This document shows, one piece after another, positions 41,732 through 50,298 of a DNA stretch of 64,000 nucleotides; positions within the stretch are counted from its first letter, which is position 1, and every line of letters begins with the position of its first letter. The position numbers were made by a program, and so were the translations under genes. Location: NCBI GenBank assembly GCA_028820635.1, contig JAPPIG010000089.1, positions 5,778 to 69,777 of the forward strand. The letters run 5' to 3'. The DNA is from Candidatus Poribacteria bacterium. GTDB lineage: Bacteria; Poribacteria; WGA-4E; WGA-3G. The notes under the pieces were generated by a model, which worked only from the letters and a program-made list of their open reading frames with translations, was not told the origin of the DNA and did no database searches.

Positions 41732-44634
41732 TTTGTAGACCGAGAGCTAATGACATCACCGACATTTAGAGGTTTTTCCTCAAGCAAAATATGGAAAATC
41801 CCGTGCTGTTTTGTAGCGATATAAAGTTTATCACTACTCACCGCTACAGATAGCACTTTATCAGGGATACTTGAAGAAAACTGATTCCATTTACTATCAG
41901 AATCTAAGCGGTAAATGCCCATATCCCCAACACCATATAAACTTAATCCATTTACAGCGAGTTTATCTATGACGATATGTGTTCCAACATTATCGGTGAG
42001 CGGACGCCAATATTCGCCAGTTTGCGAACATAAGACACCTTTATCTGTTGCCACATATACCTTCATATTAGCAAATACGATATCCTTAATATGGGTAAAG
42101 GTTGAGGGTAGACTCAACGTTATATCCCTCCAACTTTCTCCGCCATTGATGGATTGGAATAGTTTCCCATCTCGTTTACCGACATAGACGGTTTGTGATA
42201 AAGCAGCTACCTTGAACCCATTATCCATTTCATGATCAGGGTGTTTGTTTGTATCTATCAAGCCGGTGTCCGTAAATATTAAACTGTCCGTATCCCATTT
42301 TAAAAGCCTATTTTTATATGGTATGAAAATTGTGTTATTTTCTGTGAATACGATATCCTGTATTCCTTCAGAGAGCAGTGTAGTGGATGATTTGGCGTTT
42401 TTCCACAGTTCCCGAGAAGATATCCTTTGAACCAATGAAAACGCAGCTTCACCTATGCGTAAACGGAAAATGTCTAAATCCTCACCTTGCGATGAAATTA
42501 GATAAAGAGATTTGCCAACAACCACAAACTTGGAATCCGTAAGATGATGAACAAAAGACCCTGACTGTCCAAGTTGTTCGGATGTGAACTGCCCATAATC
42601 AAAACGCACCGGCACCCATATTTTCTCGTTGTCCATCGTTTCATAAATGTCGCTACCTGTATATACATAAAGTCGATTGTTAAATGAAATCAACTCCTGG
42701 ACATCTGTTCCTACAATTCCATCCATGAAAGAGTGCCACGTTTTACCACTATCAACTGTGCGATGAATGCTGAACTTATCCAATTTGTAAAAAGTATTCT
42801 CATCTATCGCTATAACTGTAGCATGTGCTGACGGTGATGATTTTGTGTCAAATCCAAGGTTTGTCCACGTTTGCCCCGCATCTGTTGATTGGAAAGTTGG
42901 CACACCTAAAACGAATAAAGTCGAACCTTTTGCCATAATACGAGTTGGGCTTGCAGGCGATGTGCCTATCATGAAATATTTATCTTTAGGCGTTATATCA
43001 GTCCATGTCATACCAAGGTTCGTTGAGTGGAATATCTTACGAGCACCTCTATTCTTTGTATCGGAAAGGTCATTGGTAAGAAAATCTTGCCCCGTTGCTA
43101 CATAAAGGTCATTCTCATCAACTGCCAATGCATGGACTGCGTTGTCGGTATCATCTCCCACAGATAATCGTTCCAAATCATCTGAAATCAAGCGAAAAAG
43201 CCCTTGGTTCGTGCCAATAAACACAGCATTCCCCATCGCGGCGACTGCTGTAATCTTCTTATTATTCAACCTATCATTGAGTGGAATCCACTTTTTACCA
43301 GCATCGGTAGACCGAAATACACCTTTATCCCGCATGGCAATATACATAATAAAATTTGTGCGTGATTTTCGTTCGGATGTTTTGTCTCTTATAACCAATC
43401 CAATAGGTTTCCCAATTGGACGCGGAGAAAATACTTGCCATGAGATGCTATCGTCAGTTGACGTGTATATATTATCGCTACCAACAACATATAGCGTATC
43501 TTGATATTCAGCAATTGGCGCCCCGATGATACTTGTCGGTATGTTTGCGCTGATATTTCGCCATGATGTCGTGCCTTTGCTTAATTTGTAAACACCAGTC
43601 CATGAAAATGCGTAAAGATTACCATTTGAGGTAGAAAAGAGATTATAGACAGGATCACCTTGCGGTACGTATGTCTGTTTCCATACCGATGATAAATGTG
43701 TAGCATTCTCGCGTGCATTATTTACTAAGACCGCTTCAGATACTTGCGATTCATCATTATCAACATTACCATCAAGAATACTCTTCCCCACTTGATTGTG
43801 CAAGGCAGGTTTAGAAACAGTATCAAGGTGTATAGGAGATTCAACAATTTCAATCGTCGGTTCTGATTGGGCATTAAAGTCATACGGTTTTTGTATAAAG
43901 CCAAGTCGTTGACTCATCGCACCTAACAATAATATAACCAAAACCGCAGCAGTGCTCAAAGCAATCCACGGTAGCAATGGTTTTGCTACTTGTGGTGTCG
44001 GTTTTATGTCTGCAATCTGCTTCATGATGCTTTCGGTTAGATCCGTAGATAGTTGTAAACTGCCAAATGCTTCAGAAATCAAGAGATGTTCTTCCGCTTC
44101 TAATCGGTTTCTTGCACGATGCAGCCTACTTTTGATGGTGTTGGCGGATACACCTAAGAAATTACCTATATCTTTTACGGACATTTCACTGAGATAATAG
44201 AGGATTATGACAGTGCGTTCACTCTCCGGCAATTTTTCCAATAGTTTCTTGACGACTTCGCGGTAATGTTCTCTGATTTCTGTCGTCCGTTGCTCTGATT
44301 GGTATTGTGTATGATAAGTTCTATTTCTTTCTTCAATCGGGATATCTTCCAAAAACGGCATCGTGTCTTTATTCCTTTGTAGCCAATTGGAGCACAGCCG
44401 ATTTACAATCACATAAACCCATCCATCAAACAGTTTTGGATTCTTTAGTTTGGACAGGTTATTATATACTTGGATGAAGGTATCTTGTGTTATCTCTTGG
44501 GCGATATGGTAGTCACCAATCTTCCGCCAAGCGAGGGCGTGGATTCTCTTCTGATACTTTTGTACTAATATACTAAATGCTTCCTCTTCACCAGTCAAAA
44601 TCCTGTGTATCAGCTGGACAATGTTATCTTCCAT
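41728..44634 (-). CDS. ECF sigma factor fused to a membrane anchor and a large Asp-box beta-propeller
   Basis: 968 aa. Residues 1-180 are a complete ECF sigma-70: region 2 (about 12-85, with IAQEITQDTFIQVYNNL and FDGWVYVIVNRLCSNWL) and region 4 (about 125-178, with LPESERTVIILYYLSEMSVKDIG and the helix-turn-helix VSANTIKSRLHRARNRL). Residues 221-240 form one transmembrane helix. The remaining 720 or so residues are outside the membrane and hold at least eight SxDxGxxW-type (BNR/Asp-box) repeats such as FRSTDAGKKWIPL, FQSTDAGQTWTNL and FQSINGGESWRDI, as in sortilin/sialidase or Ycf48-type propellers. Sigma and sensor are thus one chain, presumably tethered at the inner membrane. No anti-sigma gene is nearby. 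Confidence 0.88.
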   Translation of the reverse strand: MEDNIVQLIHRILTGEEEAFSILVQKYQKRIHALAWRKIGDYHIAQEITQDTFIQVYNNLSKLKNPKLFDGWVYVIVNRLCSNWLQRNKDTMPFLEDIPIEERNRTYHTQYQSEQRTTEIREHYREVVKKLLEKLPESERTVIILYYLSEMSVKDIGNFLGVSANTIKSRLHRARNRLEAEEHLLISEAFGSLQLSTDLTESIMKQIADIKPTPQVAKPLLPWIALSTAAVLVILLLGAMSQRLGFIQKPYDFNAQSEPTIEIVESPIHLDTVSKPALHNQVGKSILDGNVDNDESQVSEAVLVNNARENATHLSSVWKQTYVPQGDPVYNLFSTSNGNLYAFSWTGVYKLSKGTTSWRNISANIPTSIIGAPIAEYQDTLYVVGSDNIYTSTDDSISWQVFSPRPIGKPIGLVIRDKTSERKSRTNFIMYIAMRDKGVFRSTDAGKKWIPLNDRLNNKKITAVAAMGNAVFIGTNQGLFRLISDDLERLSVGDDTDNAVHALAVDENDLYVATGQDFLTNDLSDTKNRGARKIFHSTNLGMTWTDITPKDKYFMIGTSPASPTRIMAKGSTLFVLGVPTFQSTDAGQTWTNLGFDTKSSPSAHATVIAIDENTFYKLDKFSIHRTVDSGKTWHSFMDGIVGTDVQELISFNNRLYVYTGSDIYETMDNEKIWVPVRFDYGQFTSEQLGQSGSFVHHLTDSKFVVVGKSLYLISSQGEDLDIFRLRIGEAAFSLVQRISSRELWKNAKSSTTLLSEGIQDIVFTENNTIFIPYKNRLLKWDTDSLIFTDTGLIDTNKHPDHEMDNGFKVAALSQTVYVGKRDGKLFQSINGGESWRDITLSLPSTFTHIKDIVFANMKVYVATDKGVLCSQTGEYWRPLTDNVGTHIVIDKLAVNGLSLYGVGDMGIYRLDSDSKWNQFSSSIPDKVLSVAVSSDKLYIATKQHGIFHILLEEKPLNVGDVISSRSTN

Positions 44635-44664
44635 ATTGTTACCTCATTATCATCCCAATTGGCT

Positions 44665-44724
44665 TGTAGGAGGGAACTCCGATTCCCGACTACAATACCC
44701 TCGCGATTCGGAGATCGCTCCTAC
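44665..44724. repeat. Palindromic repeat that supplies the stop codon of the upstream gene
   Basis: TGTAGGAGGGAACTCCGATT CCCGAC is followed by CGCGATTCGGAGATCGCTCC TAC; the outer GTAGGAG/CTCCTAC parts pair. On the minus strand the TAG of the right arm is the stop codon of the LolA-like gene ending at 44721. Confidence 0.8.
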
Positions 44725-45728
44725 CTCATATCCGGCGGCTTATAGTATTCTCGTTCAAACTCAAAAAAACCATCGGGAAAATCAACATTAAATTCCGCAT
44801 CAATCACTTCATCTGTTATCGTTCTCTTTATTCTACCATCCCGGAAGAAACTATTACCAACATGAACCTGCGGAAACCAGATATCCCCATATTTGACGAA
44901 CTGTTTAAAAACACTCCGCCAAACCACCAGTTCTATTGTCAGGGGTAAATGGTCAACCCTATGTACAGCGTAGTCTTTTTTAGGATCCACCCATATTCTT
45001 AATCTCCGATTGTTCGGTATTGTAAACGCAAGGATATGGCATTCTACACCGTCAATCTTCTCTGTTCCAACATGTTTTGCATCAGGTGGGACAAAGTAAC
45101 CCGATCTACCAGAAAAGTGCAAATTAGGATACCCTACGTGTTGAGTCCTATCATAAAAACTAATAGCAGATGGATCATCTAAGGAAAAGATAATATCTCC
45201 TATAGATTCTTGGACTTGGGTTTGCTTATCATAAACGAGAAGAAAAATATCATCTGACGGTCTGAATCGGCTTGACATCTCATCAAGAGGAACGCCTGGC
45301 GAGTCAACCCGCGTTAACTTATACTGGTATTGAGGCTTGTGGGATAAGTCACCTGCACTCAGAACTTTGAAGAGTGTCGTCGTCCGGATAATATCCTTGT
45401 GTTTACGATACCTTCGGGCACTATCTTCAAGAGACGCTTTGAGATATTCTTTTTCATAACGTTCTATATCTGCTTCAGAAATTGATCTACCAGAAGTAAA
45501 GCTCTGCAACTCCTTCTCCTTTTCCGTTTTGATCAATTCAGCGATCTCTTCCTCAGTTTTTTGTGCTTCACTTTCTTCTATCGTTTTGGAGTAAACTTCA
45601 CCGCTTTTGATTGTAAGCCGTGCCTTGTTCACACCGCCGATCAATTCTTCTACAGATATATCCGCTGCTGGGCATACCGAAACGAAAAACAGCAATGTTA
45701 TAATAATTGTGATTGCGTTTTTATACAA
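44721..45728 (-). CDS. Secreted LolA-like protein, paralogue A
   Basis: 335 aa from TTG (AGGAGAT upstream). Signal peptide to about residue 22 (VCPAADIS). Then DISVEELIGGVNKARLTIKSGEV, a coiled charged helix (KTEEEIAELIKTEKEKEL), and a beta-rich C-half with KIDGVECHILAFTI, LRIWVDPKKDYAVHRVDHLP and DAEFNVDFPDGFFEFE. The C-half resembles outer-membrane-lipoprotein-sorting (LolA-like) folds that hold a lipid chain in a half barrel. Three paralogues follow the same plan upstream. The stop codon lies inside a palindromic repeat. Confidence 0.65.
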   Translation of the reverse strand: MYKNAITIIITLLFFVSVCPAADISVEELIGGVNKARLTIKSGEVYSKTIEESEAQKTEEEIAELIKTEKEKELQSFTSGRSISEADIERYEKEYLKASLEDSARRYRKHKDIIRTTTLFKVLSAGDLSHKPQYQYKLTRVDSPGVPLDEMSSRFRPSDDIFLLVYDKQTQVQESIGDIIFSLDDPSAISFYDRTQHVGYPNLHFSGRSGYFVPPDAKHVGTEKIDGVECHILAFTIPNNRRLRIWVDPKKDYAVHRVDHLPLTIELVVWRSVFKQFVKYGDIWFPQVHVGNSFFRDGRIKRTITDEVIDAEFNVDFPDGFFEFEREYYKPPDMR

Positions 45729-45825
45729 GGTTTATCTCCTATTCCAATTTTTTTGTTGAGAGCATTTGCTCAAAATGTGATGCCTTAGTGGGGTATCCAT
45801 TCTAAAATTATAGGTATCAGTAATA

Positions 45826-45894
45826 GTCGGGAATCGGAGTTCCCTCCTACAAAGACGGACCATCTTCTGTAGGAGCGATCTCCGAATCGCGACC
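45826..45894. repeat. Facing pair of palindromic repeats between paralogues B and A
   Basis: GTCGGGAATCGGAGTTCCCT CCTACA (45826-45851) and TGTAGGAGCGATCTCCGAAT CGCGACC (45869-45894) face each other across 17 bp. Same family as 44665-44724 and 50247-50298. Confidence 0.8.
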
Positions 45895-45924
45895 TATACC
45901 CGCAATTTTAGAGTAGACAGAGCA

Positions 45925-47955
45925 TTAATTCTCTAATATCTCGCCATGAATGTAGACGAAGTGGGTGGCTTTCTGACCTTTATGTTCATAGTCTATCATA
46001 AGATATTGACCAAGTTTCCCAATAGGAAAGGTCGGCATAAATTGTAGATTTGCATGCGGAATACCACTCTTTGTCTCCAATGTTGCCTTAATATGTTCTG
46101 AGTCGGTTCTCACCCCTAAGAGTTTCGTGTTCTTTTGCAAGTGTATTGAAACCCGCTTCGTTATAGGGTGATTGAGAAGCAATTTTCTTTGCCCGAATGC
46201 TACCCTATCGGGTAACGTTTTGAGCGGCGTAAATGCCTGTCCTATAAGTGTAAATGTCAATGTGTTCTGTGTCGGATCATCTGTATGTATGTATATGTAT
46301 TCTTGCATCATGCCATTTCCAGGATAAATCTTCATGGTCGCTAAAACTGTACCTATCTCCCCGGGTAGAACTTCATTTTTTGAAAGGACAGTTGCGGTGC
46401 ATGCACACGTTTCTGTAATGTCAAGAATATTCAACGGTTTTTGACCGATGTTCTTGACAGCAAAAGTGTGTTGAACTTCACTGCCACCGAACGCTCTTCC
46501 GAAGTTGAAAACTGGTTCGTCTGCGTAGATAAGCGGCACCTGCATTGGTATCGCTTGCTGACCATCCATTTTATCAAACACAAGCAGTTCACCACCCCAT
46601 ATCTTTGAAACTTCATTCCATGTAAGATACGGATGATACTTGTAAAAAGGATCAACGACTTTCACACCGTCCCTATCCGCAGATTCAAAGATAAGAAAAT
46701 GGCTGGTATCCACATAAGTGATAGCAGGTAACGACACCAAATTCCATTTTAGCGAATCCAATGATGTCTCTACACTTGTTAACGGTATACCTTTGGCAAT
46801 AGCAGCCTTTCTCAATCCTTTCATCGTAGTGCCTTGTGCCGGATCGAAATCTGACAGCCGCATAAGTTCTTGAATATCCGTTTCAACCTTTAGCAACTTA
46901 CAATAGTGCAACAGACTATTTAGACTGCTCAGCAAAAGCATCTCAGAGTAGGGTGATGGTTGTCCGGTTCTTCGGGGACTATATTGGTTTCTATCTATCT
47001 TAAAGAAATCCTTGGGAAAATCGACATTAAATTCTGCAGAAGTGATCTTGTTGGTAACACGTTCCCGTATTGATCCATCCTTTTTATAGTAGGTTTCTTC
47101 TATACGCATAGGAAACCACATCTGATCGAATTTCTGAAAAACTTTATTTTCTACACGATAAGATATAGGGTCTGTTTCAGTTGCACCTAAAGATTCAAAC
47201 TTGCGTATACAATAGCGAAGGGATTCATCCACCCAAATTCTGATTTTCTGCTCGTAAACGTTCGTAAATTCCAAGACATAACATTCCTCCCCATCAATGT
47301 TTTCTTTCCCAACGAGTTGTGCATCTCTTGGCACTTTGAAAAACGTTCTTCCAAATAGTGAATAAGGCGTATATCCATACCATACAGTAGAATCTTCTAT
47401 CTCAACTGAATTCATGGGAGATATCAGATTTCCAATAGATTGTCTTACTTGCGTTTCGGTGTCATAAGCAAGAATGAGTAATTCACTCGCATGGTGATTC
47501 TGTGCTACTTCACTATCCAAAGAAAGTCCTGGTGACTTCTCAAATGTTAATTTATATTGAAAGAGTTTAGGGAAGCCAGCGGTATCAGGTTCAATAATCT
47601 GAAATGCTGTTGTCTTGTGTTCTACTTCTGTGCGTTTACGTTGCCAATTAGCAATGTAATTTTGTTTCGGTATGAGATACTCTTTTTCAAATGTTTCCTT
47701 GTCAACGCCTTCATGTGGGATATAGGATTTCAACTCATCTTCTATACTCTTTTTGATAGATGCTGCAATTTCTTCTTCCGTTTTCCGCGCAGCGTTTTCA
47801 GTCGATATTTCTGCTTGGACTTCGCCGCTTTTTATGTCCCAGCGTGCTAAATTTACGTACTGGATGAGTTCGTGTGTGGATATGTCTGCTGCGTGGCATA
47901 ATGTGTTAATAGATAGTAGTATAACGATGACGATAGCAAAAACATTTCTATACAT
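45925..47955 (-). CDS. Secreted LolA-like protein fused to degenerate C39-like and DUF1573 domains (paralogue B)
   Basis: 676 aa; GGAGG precedes the ATG. Signal peptide (to about residue 23, LCHAADIS). Residues 24 to about 325 match the other three paralogues. About 335-475 looks like a C39-type bacteriocin peptidase domain (GTTMKGLRKAAIAKGIPL, SHFLIFESADRDGVKVVDP, WGGELLVFDK). The expected Cys-Gly near its start is absent (MLLLSSLNSLLHYCKLL), so it is probably inactive. About 485-590 is DUF1573: FNFGRAFGGSEVQHTFAVKN, CACTATVL. The fusion suggests an envelope-binding or quality-control role, inferred only. Confidence 0.7.
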   Translation of the reverse strand: MYRNVFAIVIVILLSINTLCHAADISTHELIQYVNLARWDIKSGEVQAEISTENAARKTEEEIAASIKKSIEDELKSYIPHEGVDKETFEKEYLIPKQNYIANWQRKRTEVEHKTTAFQIIEPDTAGFPKLFQYKLTFEKSPGLSLDSEVAQNHHASELLILAYDTETQVRQSIGNLISPMNSVEIEDSTVWYGYTPYSLFGRTFFKVPRDAQLVGKENIDGEECYVLEFTNVYEQKIRIWVDESLRYCIRKFESLGATETDPISYRVENKVFQKFDQMWFPMRIEETYYKKDGSIRERVTNKITSAEFNVDFPKDFFKIDRNQYSPRRTGQPSPYSEMLLLSSLNSLLHYCKLLKVETDIQELMRLSDFDPAQGTTMKGLRKAAIAKGIPLTSVETSLDSLKWNLVSLPAITYVDTSHFLIFESADRDGVKVVDPFYKYHPYLTWNEVSKIWGGELLVFDKMDGQQAIPMQVPLIYADEPVFNFGRAFGGSEVQHTFAVKNIGQKPLNILDITETCACTATVLSKNEVLPGEIGTVLATMKIYPGNGMMQEYIYIHTDDPTQNTLTFTLIGQAFTPLKTLPDRVAFGQRKLLLNHPITKRVSIHLQKNTKLLGVRTDSEHIKATLETKSGIPHANLQFMPTFPIGKLGQYLMIDYEHKGQKATHFVYIHGEILEN

Positions 47956-48058
47956 GTCGTTCCTCCTTTTCCAACTTCATTCTTGGTTTATCAATATCAG
48001 TTTCAACCTATAGCAAGTCACAGTTAACACAAGACTATTTGTAGCAAACAAACGTTAT

Positions 48059-49054
48059 TTATCTTGGGTTACCATATAACTCTCTATCTATCCTAAAGAA
48101 ATCTTTTTGAAAATCGATATTAAAATCAACATAATTGACTTTGAGGGTCCTGTAACTATGCGTTTTGTTATCTTTATTATAAACGGTTTCTGTTTTGATT
48201 TTTGGAAACCACACATTTTTAATTTGTTGAAAATCTTTATATTCAACCTGAAGAAAGACTTGATCCGTTTCTAATCCTCTTAAAAATGCTATTCTGCGTA
48301 TACAATAATTAATGGATTCATCCACCCAAATTTTGAATTTCTGATTCTCACTGTTTGTAAATGCAAGCACATAACATGCCGCGCCATCAACGGTTTCTGT
48401 TCCAACGAGTTTTGCTTCTGTTGGCACTTCATAATTTGATCTCCCGAATAACGAATACTGTGCATATCCATACCATACATCAGAATCCTCTAATTCAAGT
48501 GAACCACCTGAAGAGATCAGATTCCCAATACCTTGTCTTACTTGTGTTTTGCCATCATAAGCGATGAATATCATTTCACTTGCATGGTGGTTCTGTGCTT
48601 TTTCACTATCCAGAGAATATTCCGGCTCTTTTAACATCGTTAACTTATATTGATAAAGTTTAGGACGGCGGCCTGCGGTGTTAAACTCATCAATCTGAAA
48701 TAGGGTCGTAATATGGTCTACTTCTGTGTGTTTGCGTAGCCAATTAGCGATGTAATTCTCTTTCGGTATGAGATACTCTTTTTCAAACGTTTCCTTGTCA
48801 ACGCCTTCATGAGGTATATAGGATTTCAATTCATCTTTTATACTCTTTTTAACAGATTCGGCAATTTCTTCTTCCGTTTTCCGAGCAGCGTATTCACTTA
48901 TTATTTCTGCTTGTACTTCGCCACTCTTAATATCCATGCGTGCAAGATTAACACGTCTGATGAGTTCTTCTTTGGAAATATCTGCTGCGTGGCAGAATGT
49001 GTTAATAGATAAAAGTATAATAATGATGACACTCGCAAAAACATTTCTATGCAT
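48059..49054 (-). CDS. Secreted LolA-like protein, paralogue C
   Basis: 331 aa. AAGGAG precedes the ATG. Its first 300 residues are closest to the N-terminal part of paralogue B: near-identical runs include RKTEEEIAESVKKSIKDELK and GVDKETFEKEYLIPKENYIA. Signal peptide to about residue 24. C-half with KIWVDESINYCIRRIAFL and NVWFPKIKTETVYNKD. Probably a recent duplicate of B without the C39/DUF1573 extension, or the reverse. Confidence 0.65.
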   Translation of the reverse strand: MHRNVFASVIIIILLSINTFCHAADISKEELIRRVNLARMDIKSGEVQAEIISEYAARKTEEEIAESVKKSIKDELKSYIPHEGVDKETFEKEYLIPKENYIANWLRKHTEVDHITTLFQIDEFNTAGRRPKLYQYKLTMLKEPEYSLDSEKAQNHHASEMIFIAYDGKTQVRQGIGNLISSGGSLELEDSDVWYGYAQYSLFGRSNYEVPTEAKLVGTETVDGAACYVLAFTNSENQKFKIWVDESINYCIRRIAFLRGLETDQVFLQVEYKDFQQIKNVWFPKIKTETVYNKDNKTHSYRTLKVNYVDFNIDFQKDFFRIDRELYGNPR

Positions 49055-49093
49055 TTTGAATTCTCCTTAATATCGATTTTGTTGTATACGTTT

Positions 49094-49120
49094 TGTAGGA
49101 GGGAACTCCAATTCCCGACT
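49094..49120. repeat. Single palindromic repeat half between paralogues D and C
   Basis: TGTAGGAGGGAACTCCAATT CCCGACT lacks the matching right half seen at 44665-44724. Confidence 0.7.
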
Positions 49121-49151
49121 ATCTGATCGATTCGAAAGCACACATACGGGT

Positions 49152-50165
49152 TTATTGATTGAACATAGAATGTGGAGATTTATAGAAATCCTTATCAATA
49201 TCAAAAAAATCTTCGGGAAAACTCACATTGAATTCCGCATCAATCACTTCAACTGTATAACGATTTCGCAACGATCCGTCTTGAGAATAGGTAGTACCTA
49301 TATAGATTTCCGGAAACGATAAATTGCCATATTTTTTGAACGCTTTATAAACATTCCTAATATACCACCCCCTTGTAGGATGTAGAAGTTCATATTGATG
49401 AACAGCAAAATCCTTTTCAGGATCAACCCACATCCGAACTTTCAGACCTTTAGGGGAGGTATAAGTGATGATATGGCAATCCACACCATCTATCTTTTCT
49501 TTACCCATTTCTTTAGCATCTGATGGCACACGATATGGTGACCTACCAAACATAGCAAACTGCCGATAACCGTAGTGATAATTGGAATCATAAAAACTTA
49601 TAGAAGATGTAGAATCCGATGAAAAAACAATGTTACCTATACGTTGTTTCACCTGCGTGTGCGTATCAAAAGCAAGTAGATAGATACTATCTGATGGTAT
49701 ATACAATTCCGACATCCTATCTATCGGATACCCTGGATTATTTACCACCGTTACCTTATATTGATTCTGTCTTGGGACCGTTTCATCATCTGGATTTAAT
49801 ACGCGGAAGATTGTCGTTGTGAGTTCGGTCTTTGTGTGTTCACGATAACGATTTGCCCATGAGTTCAAATAAGGTTCGAGATATTCTGTTTCATACTGTT
49901 TTACATCAACATCCAGATCAGGGGGAAGAGGTGTGTATTCACTTATTCTCTTTTTCTTTTCCGCCTTCATCCATTCAGTAATCTCCTCTTCAGTTTTTGA
50001 AGTAGGAATGAGTTTCGTCGTTTTGGAATAGACTTCACCGCTCAGAATCTTTATCCGATGCTTATTGATGCCGCGTATGAGCTCTTCTATTGAGATGTCT
50101 TCTGCATAGCTAAAGTTGTAGCAGCAGAATAAAATCAGAAGAGTCGTAATAATCTTTCTATGCAC
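49152..50165 (-). CDS. Secreted LolA-like protein, paralogue D
   Basis: 337 aa. I chose GTG at 50165, with GAGGG eight bases upstream, because MHRKIITTLL aligns with the N-termini of paralogues B and C; an ATG five codons earlier has no ribosome-binding site. Signal peptide to about residue 20 (FSYAEDIS). Same plan as A-C, with KTEEEITEWMKAEKKKRI, KVRMWVDPEKDFAVHQYELL and DAEFNVSFPEDFFDIDKDFY. Closer to A than to B and C by the shared FGRSPYRVPSDAKEMGKEKIDGVDCH-type segment. Confidence 0.65.
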   Translation of the reverse strand: MHRKIITTLLILFCCYNFSYAEDISIEELIRGINKHRIKILSGEVYSKTTKLIPTSKTEEEITEWMKAEKKKRISEYTPLPPDLDVDVKQYETEYLEPYLNSWANRYREHTKTELTTTIFRVLNPDDETVPRQNQYKVTVVNNPGYPIDRMSELYIPSDSIYLLAFDTHTQVKQRIGNIVFSSDSTSSISFYDSNYHYGYRQFAMFGRSPYRVPSDAKEMGKEKIDGVDCHIITYTSPKGLKVRMWVDPEKDFAVHQYELLHPTRGWYIRNVYKAFKKYGNLSFPEIYIGTTYSQDGSLRNRYTVEVIDAEFNVSFPEDFFDIDKDFYKSPHSMFNQ

Positions 50166-50246
50166 GCTAATTACCCTCATATATGATTTTGTAATCTATG
50201 TATGTAGTTCTTGATTTGGATATCTCTGCCACGCAATGTTGCTCAT

Positions 50247-50298
50247 TGTAGGAGGGAACTCCGATTCCCGATTATCGCGATTCGGAGATCGCTCCTAC
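50247..50298. repeat. Palindromic repeat supplying the stop codon of the SUMF1-domain gene
   Basis: TGTAGGAGGGAACTCCGATT CCCGA and CGCGATTCGGAGATCGCTCC TAC are almost the same as 44665-44724. On the minus strand the last TAG of the right arm (50295-50297) is the stop codon of the gene at 50295-51083. Confidence 0.8.

Noticed and set aside
45925..47955. Active bacteriocin-processing C39 peptidase
   Set aside because: The nucleophile Cys expected at the domain start is not present, and no bacteriocin precursor or exporter is adjacent.
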